A stretch of DNA of 43,999 nt from Verrucomicrobiales bacterium (GTDB lineage: Bacteria > Verrucomicrobiota > Verrucomicrobiia > Limisphaerales > JAQGOY01). The notes under the pieces are model-generated. The model was not told the origin of the DNA. It worked only from the letters and a program-made list of their open reading frames with translations, and ran no database searches. The DNA is taken from positions 1-43,999 of the forward strand of contig JAQGOY010000092.1 of NCBI GenBank assembly GCA_028293375.1, in the 5' to 3' direction. Below, one piece after another: positions 16,603 to 25,499 of the stretch (within the stretch, counting starts at the first letter, position 1; the number at the start of each line of letters is the position of its first letter). The translations under genes and the position numbers were made by a program.

Positions 16603-18038
16603 TGACGTTGCCGCATATTCCAGCGCTACGCCGGGGTCGAGCCTATGAGAGCCTGGACAAAGCCCAGCTACTCGATCACAAAACGGGCAAAGTCTTGACG
16701 GAGATCAGCCAGGTGAATGCGGGAATCATTCGCAAAGACCTGGCCCGCGTCTCTGAATCGAGGGCGGCGCTGAAGAAATTCACCACGGAGCAGTTGATCG
16801 AAATCGCAGCCAAAGCCGGGGAGTTTTTCCTCAATGGTTCCCTGCCGCTCGGTGACAAAGGCCACATGCAGTCCGCACAGGAATATGTGGAGACCCTTTC
16901 GTCCACCAGCGGTTTGCCGCACATCATGGTTCGCAGGAACATGTCGAAAATCCATCATGCACTGACCAACATGCGAACGGTGCTGAATGGGTTGACGCGC
17001 GGTTTGGATCTCGAAATCCTGGACAAAGGTTTTGGAAAGCAATTCGGCACGCCTATTTCCTATTATCCGACAACCCAGGCCCTGGGACTGGTGATGCCCA
17101 GCAATTCGCCGGCGGTGAATTCACTCTGGCTGGCCGCCATTGTGCTCAAGACGCCGGTTATCATCAAACCCGGGAAAGAAGAGCCCTGGACGCCTTACCG
17201 ATTGATCCAGGCATTTATCGCAGCAGGCTGTCCTGCCGAGGCTTTTGGGTTTTATCCCACCGATCACGAAGGAGCAGGTGAAATTCTTAAATCATGCGGT
17301 CGAGCCCTGATTTTTGGTGACAAAGCAACGACCGATCGTTATGCCAACAATCCCGCCATCCAGGTGCATGGACCGGGATACAGCAAGGTCTTGATTGGCG
17401 ACGACCAGATTGATCGCTGGCCCGAATATATCGATATGATAGCGGGATCCATTGCGGATAACGGGGGACGCAGTTGCATCAACGCCTCGGCGGTGGTGGT
17501 GCCCAAATTTGGGCGTGAAATCGCGGAAGCCCTGGGAAAGAAGCTGGGACCGGTTGCGCCATTGGCGGCTACAGACGAAAACGCGAGACTTTCGGGATTT
17601 GCCAACGTGAAAATGGCGGAATACATCGACAACGCCATCGAGCAGGATCTGAAGACCAGCGGCGCCACCGATGTCACAGCGGCACATCGTGGGGGATCCC
17701 GCAAAGTGGAATATGAAGGAGGTGTTTACCTGAGGCCGACAGTGATCCATTGCGACACGTTCGCGCATCCCCTGGCCAACCGGGAGTTCCTTTGTCCTTA
17801 CGCCAGCGTGGTGGAAGTGCCCCAGAACCAGATGCTGGATAAAATCGGTCCGTCACTGGTGGTGACCGCAATCACCAAAGATCCGAAATTTACCGACGCA
17901 TTACTTGATTCGCCATTGATCGAACGTTTAAATATCGGCCCCATCTCGACAATGAAAATTTCATGGGATCAGCCTCACGAAGGAAATATGTTCGAGTTCC
18001 TGTATAAGAGGCGCTCCATTGAAAGATCTGATTTTTGA
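16602..18038 (+). CDS. Aldehyde-dehydrogenase-fold acyl reductase (LuxC-like)
   Basis: A 478-residue ALDH-superfamily protein. The catalytic cysteine is Cys292 in NGGRSCINAS; the nucleotide-binding part shows LGLVMPSNSPAVNSLWLAAIVLKTPVIIKPGKEEPWTP and LIFGDKAT. The segment where hydrolytic ALDHs have the general-base Glu (ELGG) reads HGPGYSKVLIG instead, which fits enzymes that form or use an acyl-thioester, such as LuxC acyl reductases, rather than hydrolytic aldehyde oxidation. The ATG at 16602 is preceded by GGAG at good distance and overlaps the previous stop; reading further upstream only overlaps the ANL gene. Together with that gene and the alcohol dehydrogenase downstream it could reduce an acid to an aldehyde, or run in reverse. 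Confidence 0.75.
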   Translation: MTLPHIPALRRGRAYESLDKAQLLDHKTGKVLTEISQVNAGIIRKDLARVSESRAALKKFTTEQLIEIAAKAGEFFLNGSLPLGDKGHMQSAQEYVETLSSTSGLPHIMVRRNMSKIHHALTNMRTVLNGLTRGLDLEILDKGFGKQFGTPISYYPTTQALGLVMPSNSPAVNSLWLAAIVLKTPVIIKPGKEEPWTPYRLIQAFIAAGCPAEAFGFYPTDHEGAGEILKSCGRALIFGDKATTDRYANNPAIQVHGPGYSKVLIGDDQIDRWPEYIDMIAGSIADNGGRSCINASAVVVPKFGREIAEALGKKLGPVAPLAATDENARLSGFANVKMAEYIDNAIEQDLKTSGATDVTAAHRGGSRKVEYEGGVYLRPTVIHCDTFAHPLANREFLCPYASVVEVPQNQMLDKIGPSLVVTAITKDPKFTDALLDSPLIERLNIGPISTMKISWDQPHEGNMFEFLYKRRSIERSDF

Positions 18039-18075
18039 GTAATCCTCCACAGTCACAACTTCATCCTTTGCACGC

Positions 18076-19293
18076 ATGACTTCTGAAGGGCTGAAACAAA
18101 ACCTGGCGGGTTTCGATTACACTCCTCGACCACGGATAGTATTCGGGGTAGATTCGGTGGAACGGTTGCCGGAGATCATCGCGGACGTCAAAGGGGCACG
18201 GGTCTTGATCGTGACCGATGCAGGGATCATCAAGGCAGGGCATTTGGAACGCGTGACAGCGCTTCTTTCCAAGGAAAAAATACTCTATTTTGTCTACGAC
18301 AAAGTGAAGGAAAATCCGACCACGCTGGATGTCCAATCCTGCCTGGAAATGGCGAAAGCCAACAACATTGACTGTTTGATAGGCCTGGGCGGGGGTTCCA
18401 GCATGGATACGGCAAAAGGTTGTAATTTTCTTTATACCAACGGTGGGGAGATGAAAGATTATTGGGGGGTAGGAAAAGCAAATAAAGAAATGCTGCCACT
18501 GGTGGCAATACCGACCACTTCCGGAACGGGCAGCGAATGCCAGTCCTTTGCGCTGATAGCAGATGAAAAGACCCATGTTAAAATGGCATGCGGCGACCCC
18601 AAAGCCATGGCCCGGGTGGCATTGTTGGATCCATCCCTAACCCTATCACAACCATTCAAGGTGACGGCTTGCACGGGGATCGATGCAATCGTGCATGCGG
18701 TGGAAACCGCGGTGACCCGAAAGCGAAATCGACTTTCGCTGATGTATTCGCATGAATCGTTCAAGCTTTGTGTGCAAAACCTTCCCAAGGCCCTGTTAAC
18801 CCCCGGGGATATCGAAGCGCGAAGCGCGATGCTTTTGGGTGCGGCTTTTGCTGGAACTGCGATTGAAAACAGCATGCTGGGCGCGGTGCACGCCGCTGCG
18901 AATCCTTTGACTGCGAACTTCGGGATTGTGCACGGCCATGCGGTTGGGATCATGCTTCCTCACGTGGTACGCTTTAATGCAGGGGACAACCAGGCATTGT
19001 TGGAATATGGAGAACTGGCTTCTGCGCCGGAAGTGGCGTGTGTGAGCGAGGGGCTGGATGTGGCGGTGGAAAAACTGATTGCGAGATTAGAATCTCTCTT
19101 AAACCTGGCTCAAGTGCCGCGGTCACTGGAAGAAGCAGGTGTCAGCGAAGTTTCGATCAAGAAACTGGCCAGCGAAGCAGCTTCACAGTGGACCTGCCAT
19201 TTCAACCCGCGCCCGGTTACCGCAGGAGATTTCGAGAAACTTTATTCTTCCGCTTTTGAAAAAAGAGGCGAAGGAGATTCCGCCGTTATTTAA
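18076..19293 (+). CDS. Iron-containing (group III) alcohol dehydrogenase
   Basis: A 405-residue NAD(P)-dependent alcohol dehydrogenase. The dinucleotide-binding motif is LGGGSSMD (residues 104-111), followed by IPTTSGTGSE (145-154). The metal ligands are Asp203 and His207 in CTGIDAIVHAVE, His272 in GAVHAAANPL and His286 in IVHGHAVG, so the site is complete. It would interconvert an aldehyde and an alcohol in the cytoplasm. It follows the ALDH-fold gene by 37 bases, and with it and the acyl-activating enzyme makes an acid-aldehyde-alcohol chain. Its last 8 bases overlap the convergent lipoprotein gene, so this is the end of the cluster. Confidence 0.9.
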   Translation: MTSEGLKQNLAGFDYTPRPRIVFGVDSVERLPEIIADVKGARVLIVTDAGIIKAGHLERVTALLSKEKILYFVYDKVKENPTTLDVQSCLEMAKANNIDCLIGLGGGSSMDTAKGCNFLYTNGGEMKDYWGVGKANKEMLPLVAIPTTSGTGSECQSFALIADEKTHVKMACGDPKAMARVALLDPSLTLSQPFKVTACTGIDAIVHAVETAVTRKRNRLSLMYSHESFKLCVQNLPKALLTPGDIEARSAMLLGAAFAGTAIENSMLGAVHAAANPLTANFGIVHGHAVGIMLPHVVRFNAGDNQALLEYGELASAPEVACVSEGLDVAVEKLIARLESLLNLAQVPRSLEEAGVSEVSIKKLASEAASQWTCHFNPRPVTAGDFEKLYSSAFEKRGEGDSAVI

Positions 19294-19744
19294 GTTTGCG
19301 CATGGCGTCGAGGGCAGCTTTTTCCTGCTCAGGCGTCATACCAGGAGGCAATTTTGCGTTTCCTTTCGGTTCGGCAATAGTCAAGCGGTAAGGTGGGGAG
19401 AGCTTGCTGTTTTTCCTGGGCGCAGGAATGGCGTTGTAACTGTAGTCAAACTTAAAGCGGTAGTGAACAAATGTCTTGTCAGCCGGGATGGGAATCACGG
19501 TTTCCCAGCGGTTATGAACCAGCGGGGTCGCTTTCATAGGGAAAGTTTGCATGCCGACAACGACGCTAGGGGTGAGTGATTCGGGCCGGATGCTCTGTTC
19601 GCGGCTGTCCCAGGCTACCTCGACAGGGTAAAGACCCGATGCGGTTCGTGGTTGCCTGGTGGAGGTCAAATTGGTGATAGAGCTGCAACCGGTTGCAAGC
19701 AAGGATGATAAAGCAATCGCAAGCCACAATGTCTTCATTCGCAT
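19286..19744 (-). CDS. Small secreted lipoprotein of unknown function
   Basis: A 152-residue protein with a lipoprotein signal: basic start, hydrophobic core LWLAIALSSLL and lipobox ATGCSS (Cys near residue 20). The mature part has beta-type segments (YPVEVAWDSREQSIRPESL, HYRFKFDYSYNAIPAPRK) ending with PPGMTPEQEKAALDAMRKL, a short helix. I know no named family. It is convergent with and overlaps the alcohol dehydrogenase gene by 8 bases. ATG at 19738 is an equally good start. Confidence 0.65.
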   Translation of the reverse strand: MRMKTLWLAIALSSLLATGCSSITNLTSTRQPRTASGLYPVEVAWDSREQSIRPESLTPSVVVGMQTFPMKATPLVHNRWETVIPIPADKTFVHYRFKFDYSYNAIPAPRKNSKLSPPYRLTIAEPKGNAKLPPGMTPEQEKAALDAMRKLK

Positions 19745-19832
19745 AGTGTGAGGGATACAGAATGGAAGCGATATTGTAAAGCCGATTTGCCCCTGGCAGA
19801 CCGCGTGAGTCTCTCATTTCCTAAGTTTCCGT

Positions 19833-19859
19833 TTGACCCACTCGGCATTTCGCTAGTAC
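19833..19859 (+). promoter_or_regulatory. Candidate sigma-70-like promoter for the SurA/PpiD-like gene
   Basis: TTGACC at 19833-19838 and TAGTAC at 19854-19859 are separated by 15 bases, a short spacer, and lie about 30 bases before the ATG at 19891. The -35 is close to consensus; the -10 is weak. Confidence 0.25.
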
Positions 19860-19890
19860 TTTCCCCCCTCAACCTTTTTGGTTAGTAAAT

Positions 19891-21576
19891 ATGTCAGTAA
19901 CCATTCGTCGTCATCAAAACTGGATTTGGTACATTTTGATCTTTGTGATCATTATCGCCTTCGTTGTGTTTTTTAACCCGGCCTCAAAAATGAGTTCTGG
20001 CCGGGGAGGGAGCGATAGGGACTGGGGCACTTTGAGAGGCCGCCCGATCACCGGCAAAGAGTATTCTGACGCGAAGAAGGAAGCTGAGATTTTCTATTTC
20101 CTCAAGTTCCATCAATGGCCGACCGCGAGGGATCAATTCGGTTTCGATGCAGACCGCGAAACTTATAACCGCCTGTTTATGATGGATAAATTTCGGGAGC
20201 TGAAAATCCAGATCTCTCCCGAAGCCACCACCGATTACATCACCACGGTGTTTCGCGGCCCGAACCAACCGTTTAACCTCCAGGTTTACGAGAATTTCAT
20301 CAAGGAAACCCTGGTTCCTCATGAGCTTACGCGCGCTGATTTCGAAAGATTCGCGGAACGCCAGGTAGGACAGCAGCACTTGATCACATTGGTTGGACTT
20401 CCCGGCCGCCTGGTGACGCCGCAGGAAGGCGAATCGCTTTTCCGTCATGAGAACGATGCCACTGCCTCAGAAATCGTGTTTTTCAATTCATCGAATTTTG
20501 TGAAATCGGTAGTGAGCACGGAGCCTTTGCTGAGACAGTATTACAGCAATAATGCGGCGGCTTATCGGCTTCAGGAACAGATGGTAGTTTCCTATGCGAA
20601 GATTGCCTCAAGCAACTTCGTAGATGAAGCTGAAAAATTGATGCTGAGCAACACCAACCTCGACAAGATCCTCGATGCGGAATATCTCCGAAACGGAGGC
20701 ACCAATTTTTACGTGGATAATACTCCAGCAAAAAAACCTCTTCCCATTGCTGAAGCCAAGTCAAAAATCAGGGCCGAAGGAAAAGACAAGTACGCCACCA
20801 GCCTGGCCGATCGAAAGGCGAATGATTTGCTGACCGAACTTTTTAAGGCGGCTGACAAAACCCCCTTGAAGGTGGGTGATTTCGAAAATTTTGCGAAACA
20901 AAAAGGTTTGGAAGTGAAAATGACCAAGCCTTTCGAGGAGCGTTCCGCGCCCACTGACATCAATGTGCCCAATGAGTTTGGACAGATTGCTTTCCAGATG
21001 TCAGGAACAGAACCTGTGTCTACACGGCCGGTTGTGGCGGAAGATGGCGTCTACCTGATTGCTTTCCGCGAACGTTTCCCTTCAAGGATCCGGACATTCG
21101 AAGAAGTGAAGACTACCGTGACGGCTGACTTCCTACGGGACGAGTCCAAAAAGCTGGCGAGTGTGGCAGCACAAAAATTTTTAGTGGCTACGACGAATGC
21201 GATGGCGCAGGGCAAATCGTTTAGTGCCGCAGCGTTGGCTGAGAAACATAAAGTCATGGAGCTGCCTCCAATCGCAATCAGTACACGAACACTTCCCGAA
21301 CTGGAAGGAAAAGTGAACTTGAGCATGGTGAGAGATGCAATATCGACCATGCCAATAGGGAAAACGGCGGCCTACGTCCCCGGAGTCGAAGGAGGAGCGG
21401 TGGTTTCTGCCAAGGCCCACTTGCCGGTGGATGAAGCCAAAGTGAAGGCGGAGCTTCCCCAATTTATTGATAAACTGCGTGACCAACGGCAGAACGAAGC
21501 TTTCTCGGAATGGTTCCAACACTCCATTCAAAATTCGCTTAAGCTGCCAGTCGAAAAATCTACTCCCCGCGGTTAG
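19891..21576 (+). CDS. SurA/PpiD-like periplasmic peptidyl-prolyl isomerase or chaperone
   Basis: A 561-residue protein with one N-terminal membrane anchor (WIWYILIFVIIIAFVVFF, residues 12-29) and a large periplasmic part. The SurA N-domain-like helical region covers about residues 45-190 (GRPITGKEYSDAKKEAEIF, ELTRADFERFAERQV). A degenerate parvulin end appears around residues 355-405: GQIAFQMSGTEPVSTRPVVAEDGVYLIAF followed by PSRIRTFEEVK. PpiD-type proteins assist folding of exported and outer-membrane proteins; the weak parvulin core suggests a chaperone more than an active isomerase. The RluA-type gene starts 34 bases after its stop, on the same strand. Confidence 0.75.
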   Translation: MSVTIRRHQNWIWYILIFVIIIAFVVFFNPASKMSSGRGGSDRDWGTLRGRPITGKEYSDAKKEAEIFYFLKFHQWPTARDQFGFDADRETYNRLFMMDKFRELKIQISPEATTDYITTVFRGPNQPFNLQVYENFIKETLVPHELTRADFERFAERQVGQQHLITLVGLPGRLVTPQEGESLFRHENDATASEIVFFNSSNFVKSVVSTEPLLRQYYSNNAAAYRLQEQMVVSYAKIASSNFVDEAEKLMLSNTNLDKILDAEYLRNGGTNFYVDNTPAKKPLPIAEAKSKIRAEGKDKYATSLADRKANDLLTELFKAADKTPLKVGDFENFAKQKGLEVKMTKPFEERSAPTDINVPNEFGQIAFQMSGTEPVSTRPVVAEDGVYLIAFRERFPSRIRTFEEVKTTVTADFLRDESKKLASVAAQKFLVATTNAMAQGKSFSAAALAEKHKVMELPPIAISTRTLPELEGKVNLSMVRDAISTMPIGKTAAYVPGVEGGAVVSAKAHLPVDEAKVKAELPQFIDKLRDQRQNEAFSEWFQHSIQNSLKLPVEKSTPRG

Positions 21577-21610
21577 TTCGTCCTCGGTGCATGATCCGGG
21601 GCAGCCTTTG

Positions 21611-22414
21611 ATGATGAGTGAAATAATCAAACTTTCGTCCCCGAACACCAAAGAGTTCTGGGAAATTCCCATCCTGTTTGAGGATGAAGCGCTTCTCGCC
21701 CTGGAGAAGCCCTCGCGCCTGTTGACATCACCGGATCGTTACGATCCGAACCGGCCGAACCTGATGAAGCTGTTGCACAAGGACCTGGAGCGTAATGCCC
21801 CGTGGGTAAGGCCGCGAAAACTGACCTACCTGATGAATGCTCATCGCCTCGATTTCGAGACGAGCGGTATCATCCTGCTGGCGAAGAACAAGCCCGCATT
21901 GGTATTTCTTGCGGACCTGTTTGGTTCCGAAAAACCTTACAAGCGTTATATGGCCATGGTTGCGGGCAATGGCCCAGTGGACGAGTTCACAGTGGATAAG
22001 GCATTATCCCCCCACCCTGTCCGGCTTGGAGAAATGAAGATCGACGACAAGAACGGAAAGAAATCCAAGACACTATTTAAAGTGGTGGAGAAATTTCGCG
22101 GATTTTCCCTGGTGGAATGTGTTCCCCTGACCGGTAGAACTCACCAGATCAGGATTCATCTCAAGGCGCACGGAACTCCGATTCTCGGTGATACCGTTTA
22201 TGGCGGACCGCCTTTAATGCTTTCCAGCATAAAACGTGATTTCCGGCTGAAGCCTCGAAAAACGGAAAACGCCCTGATGGCTCGAGTAGCGTTGCACGCA
22301 ACTGAGCTCCGAATCACCAGTCCAGCAACCAACACTGAAGTGACGATCCAAAGCGAGTTGCCGAAAGACTTCCGAGTCGCGCTAAAATACCTGAGGATGT
22401 TTGCGCCAGTGTAG
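21611..22414 (+). CDS. RluA-family pseudouridine synthase
   Basis: A 267-residue RNA-modifying enzyme that converts uridine to pseudouridine in rRNA or tRNA. The catalytic motif is HRLDFETSGIILLAKN (catalytic Asp in HRLD), with LLALEKPSRLLTSPD near the N-terminus and the C-terminal GRTHQIRIHLKAHGTPILGDTVYGG that closes the active site. No S4 domain is present, so it belongs to the shorter RluA/RluC-without-S4 type. The ATG at 21611 (or 21614) lies 34 bases after the chaperone gene; reading further upstream only overlaps that gene. The exact RNA target cannot be told. Confidence 0.9.
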   Translation: MMSEIIKLSSPNTKEFWEIPILFEDEALLALEKPSRLLTSPDRYDPNRPNLMKLLHKDLERNAPWVRPRKLTYLMNAHRLDFETSGIILLAKNKPALVFLADLFGSEKPYKRYMAMVAGNGPVDEFTVDKALSPHPVRLGEMKIDDKNGKKSKTLFKVVEKFRGFSLVECVPLTGRTHQIRIHLKAHGTPILGDTVYGGPPLMLSSIKRDFRLKPRKTENALMARVALHATELRITSPATNTEVTIQSELPKDFRVALKYLRMFAPV

Positions 22415-22432
22415 GTTTCAGTGAAGAAGCAA

Positions 22433-23329
22433 TTATTTGCGGATCAAGCTTAAGATGGCCTTCTGCACGTGCAACCTGTTTTCAGCCTGGTCAAATATCG
22501 TGGAGGCGTGGCTTTCGAAAGTTTCGGCGTCAATTTCCTTTCCACGATAAGCAGGAAGGCAGTGCATCACCAAAGCCGATGGGTTTGCTTTGGCCAGAAG
22601 TAAGGCGTTAATCTGATAACCTGTCAGTTGTTTAATGCGTTCGGCTGATTCAGATTCCTTGCCCATGGAGACCCACACGTCCGTGTAGAGCAAATCCGAG
22701 CCAGCGGCTGCCTCCATAAGATTTTCAGTGCAGGAGACAGAGCCACCCGCCCTTTTCAATAATTCAGGCGAAGGCTGGAAGGCCCGTGGAGCGGCGATTC
22801 TTAATTCGAATCCCAGTTTTGCGGCAGCGAAAATCCAGGAAACAGGAACATTGCAGGCGCCATCACCGACAAACGTAACGACCTTTCCAGCGATTGGGCC
22901 GTTCTTTTCTTCAAAAGTAAAAATGTCGGTAAGAATCTGGCAGGGATGCTCATCGTCAGTGAGCGCATTAATCGTGGGAATGTTTGAAAACTCAGCAAAC
23001 TCCTCAACATCGTGCTGGGCAAAGGTTCGGATGACAGCACCGTGGACCATTCTGCCCATGACGCGCGCGGTATCCTTGATCGGTTCGCCGCGCCCGAGTT
23101 GAATATCGTTGGCATTGAGAAACATGACATCGCCACCGAGTTCACGAATTCCGACTTCAAACGAAACGCGGGTGCGCGTGGAACTCTTGGAGAAGATCAA
23201 AGCCCACGTCTGGCCGCGCAAGGGCTGATCAACATGGCATCCCCGCTCTGCTTTTACCCTGGTCGCAGTGGAGAAGATTTCCTTCATCTCGGCTGCCGAG
23301 AGCTGCTCGATGCTTAATAAATTTTTCAT
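22433..23329 (-). CDS. argF: Ornithine carbamoyltransferase
   Basis: Sixth step of arginine synthesis: ornithine plus carbamoyl phosphate gives citrulline. The 298 residues carry the carbamoyl-phosphate loop SSTRTRVSFE (residues 49-58), HPCQILTD (128-135), FVGDGACNVPVSW, and the ornithine-binding HCLPAYRG (256-263). Last gene of argJ-argB-argD-argF; its ATG overlaps the argD stop as ATGA, so translation is coupled. It converges on the RluA-type gene with 18 bases between stops and no visible terminator. Confidence 0.95.
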   Translation of the reverse strand: MKNLLSIEQLSAAEMKEIFSTATRVKAERGCHVDQPLRGQTWALIFSKSSTRTRVSFEVGIRELGGDVMFLNANDIQLGRGEPIKDTARVMGRMVHGAVIRTFAQHDVEEFAEFSNIPTINALTDDEHPCQILTDIFTFEEKNGPIAGKVVTFVGDGACNVPVSWIFAAAKLGFELRIAAPRAFQPSPELLKRAGGSVSCTENLMEAAAGSDLLYTDVWVSMGKESESAERIKQLTGYQINALLLAKANPSALVMHCLPAYRGKEIDAETFESHASTIFDQAENRLHVQKAILSLIRK

Positions 23330-24606
23330 GCGACCTTTTCGATAACTTTTGTGAGAATGGAAATGGCCTCCTCCGCGTCCGCCCTGGAAATATTCAGTGA
23401 GGGTAAAAACCGCATAACGTTGGTGCCGGACGGAATGGCAATCATGCCTGCTTCCTGCAACAAGTTTACAAATTGGAGGGAGTATGCCTTGCTGGAATCC
23501 AATCCACGTATCGATTGGGCAAGTTCAAAGCCGATCATCAGGCCGACACCCCTGACGGAAGCCAGCACATGGGGATACTTCGCTTGAAGTCGATTAAGGC
23601 TTTCGATAAGAGAATTTCCAATCTCCCGGGCATTGAGATCCAAGCGGTCCCGCTTGATGACTTCGAGGACTTTCAAGCCTACTGCGCAACCCAGGGGAGT
23701 ACCCCCGTAGGTGGTGCCGTGAGTGCCAGGGCTTAACAGGTCTGCGTAGGGTTCCCTGACCCAAAATGCGCCCATAGGAAATCCGCCGCCAAGAGACTTG
23801 GCCATGGAGACGCCGTCCGGGATGAAGTCGTGGCGATCATTCACACTTTCCAGGATTCGCTGGTAACTTGTAAATTTGCCCGTCCTGAAATGACCGCACT
23901 GGACTGAATCCATGAGCAACAGAAGTTTCCTTTCGTTGCAAAGTTTCCTCAAACCAAGCAGGTATTCAGGAGTCGCAGGAGTAATGCCGCCTTCACCCTG
24001 AATTCCTTCGATGAGGATAGCTGCCGTGGCTGGAGTGATGGCTTTCTCCACGGCAGCAAGGTCGTTGTAGGGAACATGGGTAAAACCAGGCATGATGGGC
24101 TCAAAACCCTTCTTTACCTTGTCCTGCCCGGTGGCGGCTATGCCGGCAAGCGTTCGACCATGGAAGGAATTAAAAGCGGTAATGATTTCAAATCGGCCCT
24201 CATCATGGCCAAATTTCCGGGCGAGCTTGAACAACCCTTCGTTCGACTCCGCGCCGCTGTTTGCGAAAAAGACTTTTCCGGGTCCGATCAATCCCACCAG
24301 CGACTCCGCCATCCGGCCTTGAGGCTCGGTGTAATAGAGATTGGAGACGTGAACCAGTTTGCGTCCCTGATCGTATAAAACCTGGGCGATTTCAGGATTC
24401 GCATGGCCCAACGAACAGACGGCGATGCCTGAGCCCATATCCAGGTAACGTCTGCCTGCCACATCCCAGAGGGAACTCCCCAAGCAATGACTTAGAACCA
24501 AATCAAAACGCCCGTAGCTGGGAATAACGTTTTTCTGAAACAATGCTTTTACTGAAGCCGTTTCATTTCTGACGATGGCCGGTGGATCGGAAAGTGTCTG
24601 TTTCAT
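23326..24606 (-). CDS. argD: Acetylornithine aminotransferase
   Basis: A PLP-dependent class III aminotransferase of 426 residues that makes N-acetylornithine from the semialdehyde with glutamate. Visible are FANSGAESNEGLFKLAR (118-133), FNSFHGRTLAGIAATGQ, ILIEGIQGEGG and the PLP lysine Lys270 in VSMAKSLGGGFPMGAFW. The usual DEVQxGxGRTG loop is changed to DSVQCGHFRTGKFTSYQ (Asp233 kept, Glu replaced by Ser), followed by a short insertion. Placement between argB (6 bases upstream) and argF (ATGA overlap) makes the assignment firm. Confidence 0.93.
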   Translation of the reverse strand: MKQTLSDPPAIVRNETASVKALFQKNVIPSYGRFDLVLSHCLGSSLWDVAGRRYLDMGSGIAVCSLGHANPEIAQVLYDQGRKLVHVSNLYYTEPQGRMAESLVGLIGPGKVFFANSGAESNEGLFKLARKFGHDEGRFEIITAFNSFHGRTLAGIAATGQDKVKKGFEPIMPGFTHVPYNDLAAVEKAITPATAAILIEGIQGEGGITPATPEYLLGLRKLCNERKLLLLMDSVQCGHFRTGKFTSYQRILESVNDRHDFIPDGVSMAKSLGGGFPMGAFWVREPYADLLSPGTHGTTYGGTPLGCAVGLKVLEVIKRDRLDLNAREIGNSLIESLNRLQAKYPHVLASVRGVGLMIGFELAQSIRGLDSSKAYSLQFVNLLQEAGMIAIPSGTNVMRFLPSLNISRADAEEAISILTKVIEKVA

Positions 24607-24612
24607 AAATGA

Positions 24613-25497
24613 CTAAAGAACGACTTCCGTTCCCAATCCTTGATCTGTGAAAATTTCCAACAATATCGAGTGCTGGACTCGTCCATCGATTAACGAAACT
24701 TTTTCGACGCCAGCTTTAACTGCGGCAATTGCGCTGTCAATTTTAGGAATCATTCCTTTGTCGATCACGCCTGCTTTTTTTAACCCTTCCACTTCCGAGG
24801 ACTGTAAATGAGAGATCAGCGTCTCGGGATTTTTTGGATCCTGGAGTAGTCCCGGAACATCGCTCATAAAGACCAGTCGGGTAGCTTTCAAGGCTATTGC
24901 CACCTGGGCGGCGGCGACATCCGCGTTGCAATTGTAAATATTCCCCTGTTGATCACGGGCGGTAGGGCTGATGACGGGAGTTATGCCAGCCTGCAAACAT
25001 TCAATGATGGGATTGATTTGGACAGCAGTAACTTCTCCCACAAAACCAATATCGCAAGGCCCCCCGTTGGAATCTTTTACCAGTAGTTTTCGGCACCGGA
25101 AGATATCGCTTCCGGCAAACCCCCTGCACTTGGCTCCAAGTTTTTGGATGGCGGCAACGATTTCGGGATTAATCTCCTTGCTGAGAACCCTCTCGACGAC
25201 CTGAACGGTGGCCTCGTCCGTCATGCGCTGGCCCTGCACAAAAGTTGCTTTCAGGCCTGCGGACTCCATGGCGCGGGTGATGGCTTTTCCTCCTCCATGC
25301 ACGACAACGGGACTAATTCCAACGGCCGATAGGAATACTACATCTGCGGCCACTCCGTTGCGAACGGCTTCATCCTGAGAATCCATAAAACTTCCGCCGT
25401 ACTTAATGACAAAAGTTTTGGACCTGAATTTCTGAATATAGGGCAGCGCCTCTCTCAGGACCGCTGCTTTTTGAATAAAATCGGTATGTTTAGACAT
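24613..25497 (-). CDS. argB: Acetylglutamate kinase
   Basis: Phosphorylates N-acetylglutamate, the second step of arginine synthesis. A 294-residue amino-acid kinase fold with VIKYGGSFMDS (Lys32), VVHGGGKAI, RVLSKEINPEIVAAI, and VISPTARDQQGNIYNCNADVAAA. It has an N-terminal helix of about 28 residues ahead of the kinase core and a C-terminal GLGTEVVL; both are features of arginine-inhibited enzymes, so feedback control by arginine is likely, as expected when ArgJ recycles the acetyl group. It begins 2 bases after the argJ stop and ends 6 bases before argD. Confidence 0.95.
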   Translation of the reverse strand: MSKHTDFIQKAAVLREALPYIQKFRSKTFVIKYGGSFMDSQDEAVRNGVAADVVFLSAVGISPVVVHGGGKAITRAMESAGLKATFVQGQRMTDEATVQVVERVLSKEINPEIVAAIQKLGAKCRGFAGSDIFRCRKLLVKDSNGGPCDIGFVGEVTAVQINPIIECLQAGITPVISPTARDQQGNIYNCNADVAAAQVAIALKATRLVFMSDVPGLLQDPKNPETLISHLQSSEVEGLKKAGVIDKGMIPKIDSAIAAVKAGVEKVSLIDGRVQHSILLEIFTDQGLGTEVVL

Positions 25498-25499
25498 TC

